Below, piece by piece: positions 1-7,908 of a DNA stretch of 44,813 bases (within the stretch, counting starts at the first letter, position 1; every line of letters starts with the position of its first letter). Location: positions 1 through 44,813 of IMG/VR virus record IMGVR_UViG_3300047382_000601; one strand, given 5' to 3'. Under the pieces are notes generated by a model that was given only the letters and a program-made list of their open reading frames with translations, was not told the DNA's origin and ran no database searches. The position numbers and the translations under genes were made by a program. Source of the stretch: a virus.

Positions 1-1
1 A

Positions 2-775
2 CAAATGCAAAAACTTAATCTCAGATTACAAAAATTCTTTACTGATTTTGAGACAGATCCTAAAAAAGCTATAGACGATCTCTGGGCAGATATTTCTGCA
101 ACATTAAAGCCTATAATGGATAAGTTGTTTGATATGATGGCTAGTCAGTTTTCAAGAGCGTTTAATAAAATAGTATTTGGTATAGATACTGGAACTGCTG
201 AAGGACAACTAAAAGACTTAACAGGCGAAGGAGTCTTTAATTTATCTGATATCGGTGGCGGACTTGATGCTGGATCTCAACTATATAAAGATTTAGTTGA
301 TGCAACTGGTACAAGTACAACGTACAAAGAAACAGGATACGGAACACCCATAAACCTTCCGATGGATCCGTCGATTGTTACAAGACAAGCAATAAATGAA
401 CTTGAAAAAAGACGTACTAGTGAAGGCGGACTTACTGAACAGGAAACAGAACTTGTAAACAAAGTGTATAACGCACTAGTAAATAACAGTTATGCTAATG
501 GCACTGGAGGATTTAAAGATTTTGGTAGAGGCACACTTTCAGTACTTCACGGCAACGAAGCAGTTGTTCCTAAAAATAGTCCTGAAGGAAAAGTACTTGA
601 CAATGCAATGAATAGCAGTTATAATAGTGCATCAAGTGGTTCAATACAGGAATTAAATAATACTATGAGACACGTTTTAAGTGTTCTTGAAAAAACATAC
701 ACAGTTGAAAAAGATATGTCGAGAAGTATAAGAGGTATAGGCTCTAATACTATTAGAGGCACAGTTTTAAGATAA
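2..775 (+). CDS. C-terminal part of a tape-measure-like tail protein (partial)
   Basis: The reading frame is open to the left edge of the window; the first visible Met is at base 5, so this is most likely the tail end of a longer gene. The visible part has a helical N-terminal stretch, then a Gly/Asn/Ser-rich region with the motif GRGTLSVLHGNEAVVP about 75 residues before the end. That motif style (G-LHG-EAVVP) is typical of the C-termini of phage tail tape measure proteins, which set tail length. The last 40 residues look helical and charged. It ends 11 bases before the portal gene. In T4 the gene before 20 is the tube gene 19, so a tape-measure-like end here departs from T4 order. The family call rests on one motif; it could be another structural protein. 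Confidence 0.5.
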   Translation, partial: QMQKLNLRLQKFFTDFETDPKKAIDDLWADISATLKPIMDKLFDMMASQFSRAFNKIVFGIDTGTAEGQLKDLTGEGVFNLSDIGGGLDAGSQLYKDLVDATGTSTTYKETGYGTPINLPMDPSIVTRQAINELEKRRTSEGGLTEQETELVNKVYNALVNNSYANGTGGFKDFGRGTLSVLHGNEAVVPKNSPEGKVLDNAMNSSYNSASSGSIQELNNTMRHVLSVLEKTYTVEKDMSRSIRGIGSNTIRGTVLR

Positions 776-786
776 CGGAGAATTAA

Positions 787-2532
787 ATGAGTTGGAAAAA
801 ATATTTTACACCGGTACCGACAGGAGATAATCCTTCTGGTACATATTCTCCTTTGAGTTCAAAGAATACGAATTCTCAGGCAGGTCCGGCTAGGACTAAT
901 TATAGTTCGTACTTACCTGATGTATATGTTGGATCACCGAATCGTGTTGAACGTTACGGTCAGTATAATACAATGGATTTAGATTCAGAAGTAAATGCTG
1001 CATTAGATATCCTTGCTGAATTTTGTACACAGAAACACAAGTCAAATGATACACATTTTAAAATTGACTTTAAACAACAAGCTACAAATTCAGAAACTAC
1101 AATTATACAAAAATATCTACAGCAATGGTGTAGACTAAATTCTTTTGATACAAAAATGTTTAGAGTGCTAAGAAATGTATTCAAGTATGGAGATCAATTT
1201 TTTGTAAGAGATCCAGAAACTAAAAAATGGTTTCATGTAGATCCTGCAAACGTATCGAGTATTATTGTAAATGAATCTCAAGGCAAAAGTCCTGAGCAAT
1301 ATGTAATTAAAAACTTTAATATTAATTTTAAAGATAATGTAATGACATCTCCTTATCAAACAGGAAGTAATATTACTAGCAGTAATCCTCAGTATCAACC
1401 TTCCGGCGGCGCAAGGGGTATGGTAGGACAACCTCAAACATCGACCAGTGGTAGCAGATTTCATAGAGAAGAAAACGAAATTACTGTTGATGCTGAACAT
1501 GTTATTCATTTAAGTTTATCAGAAGGCTTAGACAACAACTTTCCTTTTGGTAATAGTTTACTTGAAACTATTTTTAAAGTATACAAACAAAAAGAATTAC
1601 TCGAAGATGCAATTATTATCTATCGAGTACAACGTGCGCCAGAGCGCAGAGTATTCTACGTTGATGTGGGCAACATGCCATCACACCTTGCTATGCAATT
1701 TGTGGAACGTGTTAAAACGGAAATACATCAAAGACGTATCCCATCGTCGACAGGAGGTGGATCAAATGTCATAGACAGTTCATATAATCCTCTGTCAATT
1801 AACGAAGATTACTTTTTCCCACAAACTGCTGAAGGCCGTGGATCAAAAGTTGAAACACTACCAGGCGGTACTAACTTAGGAGAGATTGATGACCTTAGAT
1901 ATTTCACAAATAAATTGGTTAGAGGTTTGCGTATACCTAGTAGTTACCTACCAACTGGTGCTGACGACAGTGCCGCCCAATATAATGACGGTAGAGTGGG
2001 TACAGCATATATTCAAGAATTAAGATTTAATACTTACTGTGAACGTTTACAAAACTTAGTGATTGAAGAATTTAACACAGAGTTTAAACGCTACTTACTT
2101 GAAAAAGGTGTAAACATTGATACATCAATGTTTGATATTAGATTCCAACCGCCACAAAACTTTGCTGCATATCGTCAAAGTGAAATTGATAATGCTCGTG
2201 TACCAACATACACACAAATGAGTGCTATCCCTTATATTTCAAATAGATTTGCACTAAAAAGGTTCTTAGGAATGACTGATGAAGAAGTTGCAGAAAATGA
2301 ACGCTTGTGGCGACAAGAAAATGAAGACATAATGCCAGCAGATGGAACTGATGCTAGCGGAGAACTTAGAAGCGAAGGAATTACAGGTGCAGGCATATCT
2401 GACGATTTAACTGGCGCAGAAGATGAACTAGAAGGAGATGTTACTCCTATCGAAGGCGGAGCAGAAGATGGTCCTTCTAGTGCAACTGATAGTCAAGGAT
2501 CAGAAACAACAACAACTAGCCAAACTGTATAA
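787..2532 (+). CDS. 20: Portal vertex protein (gp20-like)
   Basis: The 581-residue protein matches the T4-type portal family, which forms the dodecameric ring at one capsid vertex through which DNA is packaged and to which the neck attaches. Recognisable features are the N-terminal segment YGQYNTMDLDSEVNAALDI, the following EFCTQK and WCRLNSFDTKMFRVLRN blocks, the central QRAPERRVFYVDVGN block, and RIPSSYLPTG near residue 390. T4 gp20 is 524 aa; the extra length here is mostly a low-complexity acidic Ser/Thr/Glu tail after about residue 510. The start follows a clear GGAG ribosome site. The gene order portal, core proteins, protease, scaffold, capsid supports the call. Confidence 0.95.
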   Translation: MSWKKYFTPVPTGDNPSGTYSPLSSKNTNSQAGPARTNYSSYLPDVYVGSPNRVERYGQYNTMDLDSEVNAALDILAEFCTQKHKSNDTHFKIDFKQQATNSETTIIQKYLQQWCRLNSFDTKMFRVLRNVFKYGDQFFVRDPETKKWFHVDPANVSSIIVNESQGKSPEQYVIKNFNINFKDNVMTSPYQTGSNITSSNPQYQPSGGARGMVGQPQTSTSGSRFHREENEITVDAEHVIHLSLSEGLDNNFPFGNSLLETIFKVYKQKELLEDAIIIYRVQRAPERRVFYVDVGNMPSHLAMQFVERVKTEIHQRRIPSSTGGGSNVIDSSYNPLSINEDYFFPQTAEGRGSKVETLPGGTNLGEIDDLRYFTNKLVRGLRIPSSYLPTGADDSAAQYNDGRVGTAYIQELRFNTYCERLQNLVIEEFNTEFKRYLLEKGVNIDTSMFDIRFQPPQNFAAYRQSEIDNARVPTYTQMSAIPYISNRFALKRFLGMTDEEVAENERLWRQENEDIMPADGTDASGELRSEGITGAGISDDLTGAEDELEGDVTPIEGGAEDGPSSATDSQGSETTTTSQTV

Positions 2533-2535
2533 ATA
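2528..2535 (+). promoter_or_regulatory. T4-type late promoter TATAAATA at the end of the portal gene
   Basis: An exact match to the T4 late consensus TATAAATA overlaps the portal stop codon and is followed by CTAAC and then the ATG at 2541. If the start site lies as in T4 (motif at -13 to -6), transcription would begin on the A of that ATG. The motif may be chance, because TATAAATA arises easily around a TAA stop in AT-rich DNA. Confidence 0.35.
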
Positions 2536-2540
2536 CTAAC

Positions 2541-2786
2541 ATGATACTACGTGAATTATTTTATTTTGACAAAGAAACTTTAGAGACAGTAGACGACACT
2601 ACTTACGATCCTGCATCTGATGAATCTCCAGTAGATTATGACGATACAAGAAAAACGAGATTGACATTAAGCCAAATTAATAAAATAAGAAAAGCTAGTG
2701 AATTTCACAAAGAAGAACAGGAGAAGGAACTAGTATTTGTTAGACAAATGTATGGCATACAATCTAATGCTGAAGCAGGTGTTTAA
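2541..2786 (+). CDS. Small charged head-module protein between portal and core genes
   Basis: This 81-residue soluble protein begins with the ILRELFYFDKETLE segment, has an acidic Asp-rich middle (DDTRKTRLTLSQINK around residues 35-50), and ends in a charged helix with FVRQMYGIQSN. Small proteins of this style occur in the same place after gp20 in marine T4-like phages. T4 itself has the 80-residue core protein gp67 here, so position and length fit a gp67 counterpart, but I see no clear sequence match to gp67. No Shine-Dalgarno site is obvious between the portal stop and this ATG. It is probably a head assembly or structural protein; function unproven. Confidence 0.7.
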   Translation: MILRELFYFDKETLETVDDTTYDPASDESPVDYDDTRKTRLTLSQINKIRKASEFHKEEQEKELVFVRQMYGIQSNAEAGV

Positions 2787-2788
2787 TA

Positions 2789-3565
2789 ATGGTAAAACTA
2801 GATAAGTCTCAATACACAAAGTCTCAGTGGAAAGTTATCAAAGAACAAAGAAAAAAGACAAAGCAGCAAGAAAGAGAAAATCGCGAAGCTGCAAAAAAAC
2901 AAGTTCAAGTTAATACAATAAGCGACAATTTAGAAAATCAAAACAAATATAAAAAAGAAGAAAGCAAAGGTAAAATTGCCTTTGTATTAGGTAACGGTAC
3001 TAGCAGAGCTAATATTCCATTGTCACCTTTGCAACAGATGGGAAGAGTTTACGGATGTAATGCTCTTTATAGACATTATAAACCTGATTACTTAGTTGCT
3101 GTTGATACTAAAATGATATTAGAAATTAATAAATCAGGATATCAAAAGAAAAATGAAGTTTGGACAAATCCAAACAGGTCATATGTAAAATTTAAACATT
3201 TTAATTATTTTAATCCGAGTAAAGGTTGGAGTAGTGGTCCTACTGCATTATGGTTAGCTTCAGAACACAAGTATGAAACAATTTATATTTTAGGATTTGA
3301 TTATAGAGGATTAAATGATGGCAAACATTTTAATAATGTATATTCAAACACTGCAAATTATAAAAAATCTACCGATAGTGCAACCTTCTTTGGAAACTGG
3401 ATGCGTCAAACATCAAGCGTTATACAAACAAACCCAAAAATAAATTATGTAAGAGTTATTGAAGATGACTCGTATATACCAAAAGATTTAGCTAAATTTA
3501 AGAATTTAAAACACATAAATGTTAAGAGTTTTATAGAAATTATTGAAGAAACTACTAATTCGTGA
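2789..3565 (+). CDS. Rossmann-like protein, possible glycosyltransferase/DUF115-like
   Basis: The 258-residue protein has a highly charged, Lys/Gln-rich N-terminal helix (about residues 1-60), then a globular domain opening with IAFVLGNGTSRANIPLSPL. That beta-strand plus glycine turn is like the nucleotide-binding start of the MAF/DUF115 and related sialyltransferase-like families. Further core blocks are YGCNALYRHYKPDYLVAVD, GWSSGPTALWLASE and YETIYILGFDYRG. The last resembles the substrate-side strand in these families. The gene starts two bases after its upstream neighbour stops and lies inside the head module between portal and prohead core genes, a place where T4 has only core genes. It may glycosylate a virion component or be a cargo gene. 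The fold call is from motif appearance only. Confidence 0.55.
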   Translation: MVKLDKSQYTKSQWKVIKEQRKKTKQQERENREAAKKQVQVNTISDNLENQNKYKKEESKGKIAFVLGNGTSRANIPLSPLQQMGRVYGCNALYRHYKPDYLVAVDTKMILEINKSGYQKKNEVWTNPNRSYVKFKHFNYFNPSKGWSSGPTALWLASEHKYETIYILGFDYRGLNDGKHFNNVYSNTANYKKSTDSATFFGNWMRQTSSVIQTNPKINYVRVIEDDSYIPKDLAKFKNLKHINVKSFIEIIEETTNS

Positions 3566-3612
3566 ATAAATGGCCTGTTTTGAGCCTATTTCTGCGCACT
3601 TTTATATCTATT

Positions 3613-3652
3613 AAGTAAATACATTATGACAGCCCCACACTGGTTAAGTGTG
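3613..3652 (+). promoter_or_regulatory. Probable late promoter and leader hairpin for the prohead core gene
   Basis: AAGTAAATAC at 3613-3622 is a variant of the late motif seen elsewhere in the window. It lies about 55 bases before the ATG at 3675, in the only gap of more than 100 bases within the head module. Downstream, CACACT (3636-3641) and AGTGTG (3647-3652) form a 6-bp hairpin with loop GGTTA in the leader. The motif match is imperfect. Confidence 0.35.
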
Positions 3653-3674
3653 ATAAAATTTATAGGAGATAGAT

Positions 3675-4616
3675 ATGGCAGATCGTAATAAATTCGAAGA
3701 AATGCTCGACCTTCTTATCAACGAAGATAAAGATGGTGCAGAAGCATTATTCCACGAGATTGTGGTAGAAAAATCAAGAGATATATATGAATCACTACTC
3801 GAAGATGAAGCAGAAGTAGACGAGTCAGATGACGAAGTTGAAGAAGCAACTGATGAAGAAGTAGATGAATCAGATGAAGACCTAGATGAAGCAACTGACG
3901 AAGAAGTAGATGAGTCAGATGAAGAAGTTGAAGAAGGTTTTGACCTAGACGAGTTTGAAGTAGAAGCAGATCCAATGGATATGGGTGGCGATGCAGCAGA
4001 CGACATGATGGGTGACATCGAAGATGGCGACGACGAAGGCGACGAAGAAGGCGAAGGCGATGTTGAAGATCGTGTTGAAGACCTAGAAGACGCACTAGAC
4101 GACCTAAAAGCAGAATTTGAAAAAATGATGGCTGGCGATGACGAAGGCGACGACATGGACGACATGGACGACGACGAAGGCGAAGAAGAGCCAGAAGAAG
4201 CATTTGCATTTGAAGCAACAGACGAAGAAGTTGAAGAAACAACTGACGAAGAAGTTGAAGAAGCAGCAGACGAAGAAGTCGAAGAAGGCGAAAAGTCAGC
4301 AGGCGAACAAATGCGTGAGTATGTAGAAAAAGTATCAGCTACAATGGGTGACAACGGTGCAAACACTAAGTCAGCAGTAGCAGGTAAAAACGATATGGGC
4401 GGCACAGCAGGAAACCTTGTACAAGGTGAAACAGCTGACGAAAGCGGTACATCCGGTGGATTAGCTAACCCAGCTGAAAAAGAAGATAACGCAGGGAATG
4501 TAAATGTTCCAGGCGGTAAGGCTTCAAAATCAATGAAGTCGCAACCAGGCCACGGCGCTGAGAAAAAGGGCAAGCCTGAGACTGCTGACAACAAAAAATC
4601 TGTTGTAGGCAAATAA
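3675..4616 (+). CDS. Prohead core protein, extremely acidic (gp67/gp68 position)
   Basis: The 313-residue protein sits just upstream of the gp21 protease, in the slot of T4 core proteins gp67/gp68. The N-terminus (residues 1-40) carries the FEEMLDLLINED and FHEIVVEKSRDIYESLL segments, a pattern shared by core proteins of T4-like phages. The middle (about residues 50-215) is almost wholly Glu/Asp with Gly and Val, in degenerate repeats based on ATDEEVDESDEE. The C-terminal third is Gly/Ala/Lys-rich and disordered. Core proteins fill the prohead as scaffold and are normally cut by gp21; LxE and IxE sites are present. A good GGAG ribosome site precedes the start. The same stretch gives a long Ser-rich open frame on the other strand, which is an artefact. 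Confidence 0.8.
   Translation: MADRNKFEEMLDLLINEDKDGAEALFHEIVVEKSRDIYESLLEDEAEVDESDDEVEEATDEEVDESDEDLDEATDEEVDESDEEVEEGFDLDEFEVEADPMDMGGDAADDMMGDIEDGDDEGDEEGEGDVEDRVEDLEDALDDLKAEFEKMMAGDDEGDDMDDMDDDEGEEEPEEAFAFEATDEEVEETTDEEVEEAADEEVEEGEKSAGEQMREYVEKVSATMGDNGANTKSAVAGKNDMGGTAGNLVQGETADESGTSGGLANPAEKEDNAGNVNVPGGKASKSMKSQPGHGAEKKGKPETADNKKSVVGK
3826..4290 (+). repeat. Degenerate acidic repeat tract within the core gene
   Basis: GAAGAAGT, GATGAAG and GACGAAG units recur in imperfect tandem, encoding ATDEEVDE/ESDEEVEE-type repeats. The copies at about 3840-3930 are near-identical to each other, and a second cluster lies at 4215-4290. The bias towards GAA, GAC and GCA codons is strong. Such tracts can change length by slippage or recombination. 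Confidence 0.75.
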
Positions 4617-4632
4617 CCGTAAGGAAATCTAG

Positions 4633-5256
4633 ATGAGAAACTTACAAGAGCATTTGACATTCGACCAAGCTAACGTAGTGCTTGAGAATGCCAACGAAGG
4701 AAAAGACCTTTATTTAAAAGGTATTATGATCCAAGGTGGTGTTCGCAACGCTAATCAGCGAGTGTATCCTGTAAATGAAATAGGCAGGGCTGTCAAAACT
4801 CTCAATGATCAGATAACTGGAGGATATAGTGTTCTCGGTGAAGTTGATCATCCAGAAGGTCTTAATATTAACATTGACCGTGTTAGCCATATGATAACTG
4901 AATGTTGGATGGATGGCGATAACGGTTACGGCAAACTAAAGCTACTACCAACCCCTATGGGACAACTAGTTAAAACAATGCTAGAAAGCGGCGTTAAACT
5001 AGGTGTTTCATCAAGAGGTAGTGGTAATGTTTCAGAAGACGGCAGTAATACCGTTTCTGATTTTGAAATAATCACTGTGGACGTTGTGGCTCAGCCCAGC
5101 GCCCCCGGTGCATATCCTACACCAATTTATGAACATTTGATGAATGCACGTGGGGGAATGAAGGCATATGAATTAGCACAGGCAACAAAACATGACACTA
5201 AGGCACAAAAGTATCTTAAGGAATCGTTGATTAATATAATCAACAAACTCCAGTGA
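4633..5256 (+). CDS. 21: Prohead core protease (gp21-like)
   Basis: The 207-residue protein matches the T4 gp21 protease family (herpesvirus-assemblin-like fold, peptidase family U9/S77), which cleaves scaffold, core and capsid proteins after (L/I)xE sites during head maturation. Length is close to T4 gp21 (212 aa). Visible features are GGVRNANQRVYP near residue 35, the presumed catalytic histidine H73 in GEVDHPEG, the presumed catalytic serine S126 or S127 in KLGVSSRGSG, and the conserved FEIITVDVVAQPSAPGA block at 144-160. The start is preceded by AAGGAA. The gene follows the core gene by 16 bases and precedes the scaffold gene. Confidence 0.93.
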   Translation: MRNLQEHLTFDQANVVLENANEGKDLYLKGIMIQGGVRNANQRVYPVNEIGRAVKTLNDQITGGYSVLGEVDHPEGLNINIDRVSHMITECWMDGDNGYGKLKLLPTPMGQLVKTMLESGVKLGVSSRGSGNVSEDGSNTVSDFEIITVDVVAQPSAPGAYPTPIYEHLMNARGGMKAYELAQATKHDTKAQKYLKESLINIINKLQ

Positions 5257-5269
5257 ACAGGAGAAAGTA

Positions 5270-6370
5270 ATGATAGATGCACTGAAAACACTCTTTGAAA
5301 ACGATGTTGTATCGGACGAGATCAGAGCACAGATTGAAGAAGCTTGGGAAGGCAAGATTCACGAAAACAAAATGCAGGCAACTGCTGAGTTACGTGAAGA
5401 ATTTGCTAGTAAATACGAGCATGATAAAGCAACAATGGTTGAAGCCATTGATGCCATGCTTTCTGAGCGCCTAACAGAAGAAATTGCAGAATTTACACAA
5501 GATCGTGCGCAGCTAGCTGAAGCAAAAGCTAAGTTTGCCGTTGCACAACGTGAAAATGCAAATCTACTAAAAGGCTTTGTAGCTGAACAGTTACAAAAAG
5601 AAATTCAAGAACTACGAGCAGACAAGAAAGCAATGGCAGAATCATATGCCAAGCTAGAAGAGTTTGTTGTAGAAGCTCTATCTACAGAGATAGCAGAGTT
5701 CCATGAGGATAAAAAAGATTTAGCTGAAACAAAAGTACGTTTAGTACGTGAAGCTAAAACGCACTTTGCTAAAGTCAAAAAAGACTTTATCGAAAGAAGT
5801 GCTACAGCAGTATCAGAAACAGTTGCAAAAGGTCTCAAAAAAGAGATTTCAGCACTGAAAGAAGATATCGATGCAGCACGTAGCAACGACTTCGGTCGTA
5901 AGATTTTTGAAGCATTTGCAAATGAATATATGGTTTCTCACTTAAATGAAAAATCAGAAACAACTAAACTTCTAAAAGTTATTGATGTTAAAGATCAACA
6001 ACTGTCAGAAGCTAAGGCATTTGCTACGAAAGCAAAAACTCTCGCAGAATCAGTTAACAAAGAGAAATCACGCTTAATTGAATCAGCAAAACGTGAGAAG
6101 ACAATTAATGACTTAATTGCTCCTTTATCAAAGGATCAAAAAGAAATTATGACAGACTTACTGGAATCAGTACAAACCGAAAGACTTCAAAAATCTTTTG
6201 ACAAGTACTTACCATCAGTTATTGACGGAAATACTCCAGCAAAGCGTAAGGCAGTAATTACAGAAGGCACAAAAGTAACAGGCAACCGCGAAATGGTTTC
6301 GCAAACAAACAGTAGTACAGAAGATGATAGTAATGTATTAGACATTCGTCGTCTTGCTGGATTGAATTAA
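5270..6370 (+). CDS. 22: Prohead scaffolding core protein (gp22-like)
   Basis: The 366-residue protein is almost entirely charged alpha-helix rich in Ala, Glu and Lys, with long coiled-coil stretches, as expected for the major internal scaffold of the T4-type prohead. The N-terminus (ALKTLFENDVVSDEIRAQIE) and the C-terminal third, with the PLSKDQKEIMTDLLESV block near residue 280, fit the gp22 family. It is longer than T4 gp22 (269 aa). Many LxE and IxE triplets give gp21 cleavage sites throughout, consistent with destruction of the scaffold before packaging. It lies 13 bases after gp21 and 10 before gp23, with an AGGAG ribosome site. Confidence 0.9.
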   Translation: MIDALKTLFENDVVSDEIRAQIEEAWEGKIHENKMQATAELREEFASKYEHDKATMVEAIDAMLSERLTEEIAEFTQDRAQLAEAKAKFAVAQRENANLLKGFVAEQLQKEIQELRADKKAMAESYAKLEEFVVEALSTEIAEFHEDKKDLAETKVRLVREAKTHFAKVKKDFIERSATAVSETVAKGLKKEISALKEDIDAARSNDFGRKIFEAFANEYMVSHLNEKSETTKLLKVIDVKDQQLSEAKAFATKAKTLAESVNKEKSRLIESAKREKTINDLIAPLSKDQKEIMTDLLESVQTERLQKSFDKYLPSVIDGNTPAKRKAVITEGTKVTGNREMVSQTNSSTEDDSNVLDIRRLAGLN

Positions 6371-6380
6371 GGAGATTGAA

Positions 6381-7559
6381 ATGTCAGAACTACTAGAAAG
6401 TCGCTGGCAGGATACGAAGACAGCACTTCTTGAAGGCCTAAATGGCAACAAGAAATCTGTAATGGCCGCAACTTTGGAAAATACACGTAAGTATTTGTCA
6501 GAGACAGCCACTGCAGGCGCTACTTCTGCCGGTAACGTAGCAACTCTAAATCGTGTGATCCTACCAGTGATCAGACGTGTAATGCCAACAGTCATTGCTA
6601 ATGAAATCGTAGGTGTTCAGCCTATGACTGGTCCAGTTGGTCAAATCCACACTCTACGTGTTCGTTATAGCGACACTGTGAATGCGGGCGCCAACGGTGC
6701 AACAGCAGGTGAAGAGGCTCTAAGCCCATTCAAAATTGCAACATCATATTCAGGTGATGAAGCAAACCCTGGTGCAGCAAACAGTACAGCAGCTCTTGAA
6801 GGTGCAGCTGGTAATCAACTAAGCATTCAGATCTTGAAGCAAACTGTTGAAGCGAAAACTCGTAAGTTGAGTGCTCGTTGGACGTTTGAATCAGCTCAAG
6901 ATGCTCAGTCCCAACATGGTATTGATGTTGAAGCAGAAATTATGGCTGCTCTAGCACAAGAGATTACTGCTGAAATCGATCAAGAAGTATTAGCTTCTTT
7001 ACGCACACTAAGTGGTGCAGCAGTTGAAACATACGACCAAGCGGGCGTGTCTGGTACAGCAACATTTGTTGGTGACGAGCATGCAGCACTTGCAGTACAA
7101 ATCAACCGTGCATCAAACCTAATCGCTCAGCGTACACGCAGAGGCGCAGGTAACTTTGCAGTCGTTAGCCCATTTGCGCTAACAATTCTACAAAGTGCTA
7201 CTACAAGCGCATTTGCACGTACAACAGAGGGTACATTTGAAGCACCAACTAACACTAAAATGGTTGGTACATTAAATAACGCAATGCGTGTCTATGTAGA
7301 CACATATGCAGGTGACGGTACAGCAGTACTAGTTGGCTACAAAGGTTCAAGTGAATCAGATGCAGCAGCATTCTATTGCCCATACATCCCACTAATGAGC
7401 TCAGGCGTTGTGCTTGACCCAACATCATTCGAACCAACAGTGTCATTCATGACACGTTACGGATATGTTGAGTTAAACAACACAGCATCATCGCTTGGTA
7501 ACGCAGCTGATTACTTAGCTAACGTTGCAATTACTAATGGTAATGTAAGCTTTAGCTAA
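6381..7559 (+). CDS. 23: Major capsid protein (gp23-like)
   Basis: This 392-residue protein is a T4-type HK97-fold capsid protein. The blocks NRVILPVIRRVMPTVIANE (about 54-72), PMTGPVGQIHTLRVRY, KARKLS-like KTRKLSARWTFE and the C-terminal SFMTRYGYVELN support this. A likely gp21 cleavage site is LSE at residues 39-41, just before an Ala/Gly-rich linker, so the mature protein would be about 351 residues. It is much shorter than T4 gp23 (521 aa) and appears to lack an insertion domain, as in small marine T4-like phages. Codon use is richer in C-ending codons than in the fibre genes, fitting very high expression. An AAGGAG ribosome site precedes the start and a strong terminator follows the stop. 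Confidence 0.95.
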   Translation: MSELLESRWQDTKTALLEGLNGNKKSVMAATLENTRKYLSETATAGATSAGNVATLNRVILPVIRRVMPTVIANEIVGVQPMTGPVGQIHTLRVRYSDTVNAGANGATAGEEALSPFKIATSYSGDEANPGAANSTAALEGAAGNQLSIQILKQTVEAKTRKLSARWTFESAQDAQSQHGIDVEAEIMAALAQEITAEIDQEVLASLRTLSGAAVETYDQAGVSGTATFVGDEHAALAVQINRASNLIAQRTRRGAGNFAVVSPFALTILQSATTSAFARTTEGTFEAPTNTKMVGTLNNAMRVYVDTYAGDGTAVLVGYKGSSESDAAAFYCPYIPLMSSGVVLDPTSFEPTVSFMTRYGYVELNNTASSLGNAADYLANVAITNGNVSFS

Positions 7560-7580
7560 TATTATTTTTATAATAACGAA

Positions 7581-7606
7581 AAAAGGCCCTACGGGGCCTT
7601 TTTTTA
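7581..7606 (+). terminator. Strong intrinsic terminator after gp23
   Basis: AGGCCC (7584-7589) pairs with GGGCCT (7594-7599) around a TACG loop, followed by seven T residues and flanked upstream by an A-run that can extend the stem. C(UACG)G is one of the exceptionally stable UNCG tetraloops. It lies about 25 bases after the capsid stop. Confidence 0.9.
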
Positions 7607-7627
7607 TGACTTTTTTAAAAAAAGTGG

Positions 7628-7655
7628 TTGACATTGTTTGTAATGATGTTATATT
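7628..7655 (+). promoter_or_regulatory. Sigma70-like promoter upstream of the structured gap
   Basis: TTGACA (7628-7633) is followed after 16 bases by TATATT (7650-7655), a near-consensus host-type promoter. The overlapping TATTAAATA at 7652-7660 also resembles the phage late motif. It lies straight after the gp23 terminator and would start RNA near 7662-7668, into a stretch with no convincing gene. This supports a separate transcript. Confidence 0.6.
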
Positions 7656-7661
7656 AAATAC

Positions 7662-7908
7662 ATAAGCTAGACGACGGTTTAGATTAGATAGTGCAAGGAA
7701 CGGTGTTGCGTAGTGACACAACTTGGCTAGTAGCTGTAGTGGCAACATATGAGTGTAGAGATACAAAGATATGTTTTTGGAAGTAACTATCCGATGCTAG
7801 GCTCCTCCGAATATAGCGAGAGCTACTAGGAGGTTGTTGGTATTCTCAAAGTCCAACCTATCACCCTTATTATTAAAAGCTCGATACTTAACTGTGTCGA
7901 GCTTTTTT
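7662..7908 (+). ncRNA. Probable structured non-coding RNA, about 240 nt
   Basis: This gene-free stretch is bounded by a promoter-like site and an intrinsic terminator and is rich in possible stems. TGTTGC 7704-7709 can pair with GCAACA 7742-7747. CTCCT 7802-7806 can pair with AGGAG 7828-7832, enclosing TAGC-GAGA-GCTA (7814-7825), a GNRA-capped hairpin. AGGTTG 7831-7836 can pair with CAACCT 7854-7859. A long-range 9-bp match also exists: CTAGTAGCT 7727-7735 with AGCTACTAG 7821-7829. It competes with the local hairpins and so could be an alternative state. A 26-codon frame (ATG at 7749) is present but has no ribosome site. I do not recognise a known RNA family; whether it acts in trans or as a leader is unknown. 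Confidence 0.55.
7875..7908 (+). terminator. Intrinsic terminator ending the structured RNA
   Basis: AAAAGCTCGA (7875-7884) and TCGAGCTTTT (7897-7906) form a perfect 10-bp stem with a 12-base loop, ending in a run of T residues. It separates the structured stretch from the late promoter of the next gene. Confidence 0.85.

Noticed and set aside
1168-1509. 113-residue minus frame within the portal gene
   Set aside because: Antisense to a firmly identified gene, with no family features or promoter.
3568-3590. GGC/GCC pair near 3573-3587 as a terminator
   Set aside because: The stem is only three bases and no T-run follows directly.
3718-4242. 174-residue Leu/Arg-rich minus frame
   Set aside because: Another frame of the same acidic repeat; composition is an artefact of the repeat.
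3644-4660. 338-residue Ser-rich open frame on the minus strand
   Set aside because: It is the antisense shadow of the GAA/GAC-rich acidic core gene and shows only low-complexity Ser.
7749-7829. 26-codon open frame inside the structured RNA region
   Set aside because: No ribosome site, and it overlaps several stems. Kept only as a possibility under the RNA feature.
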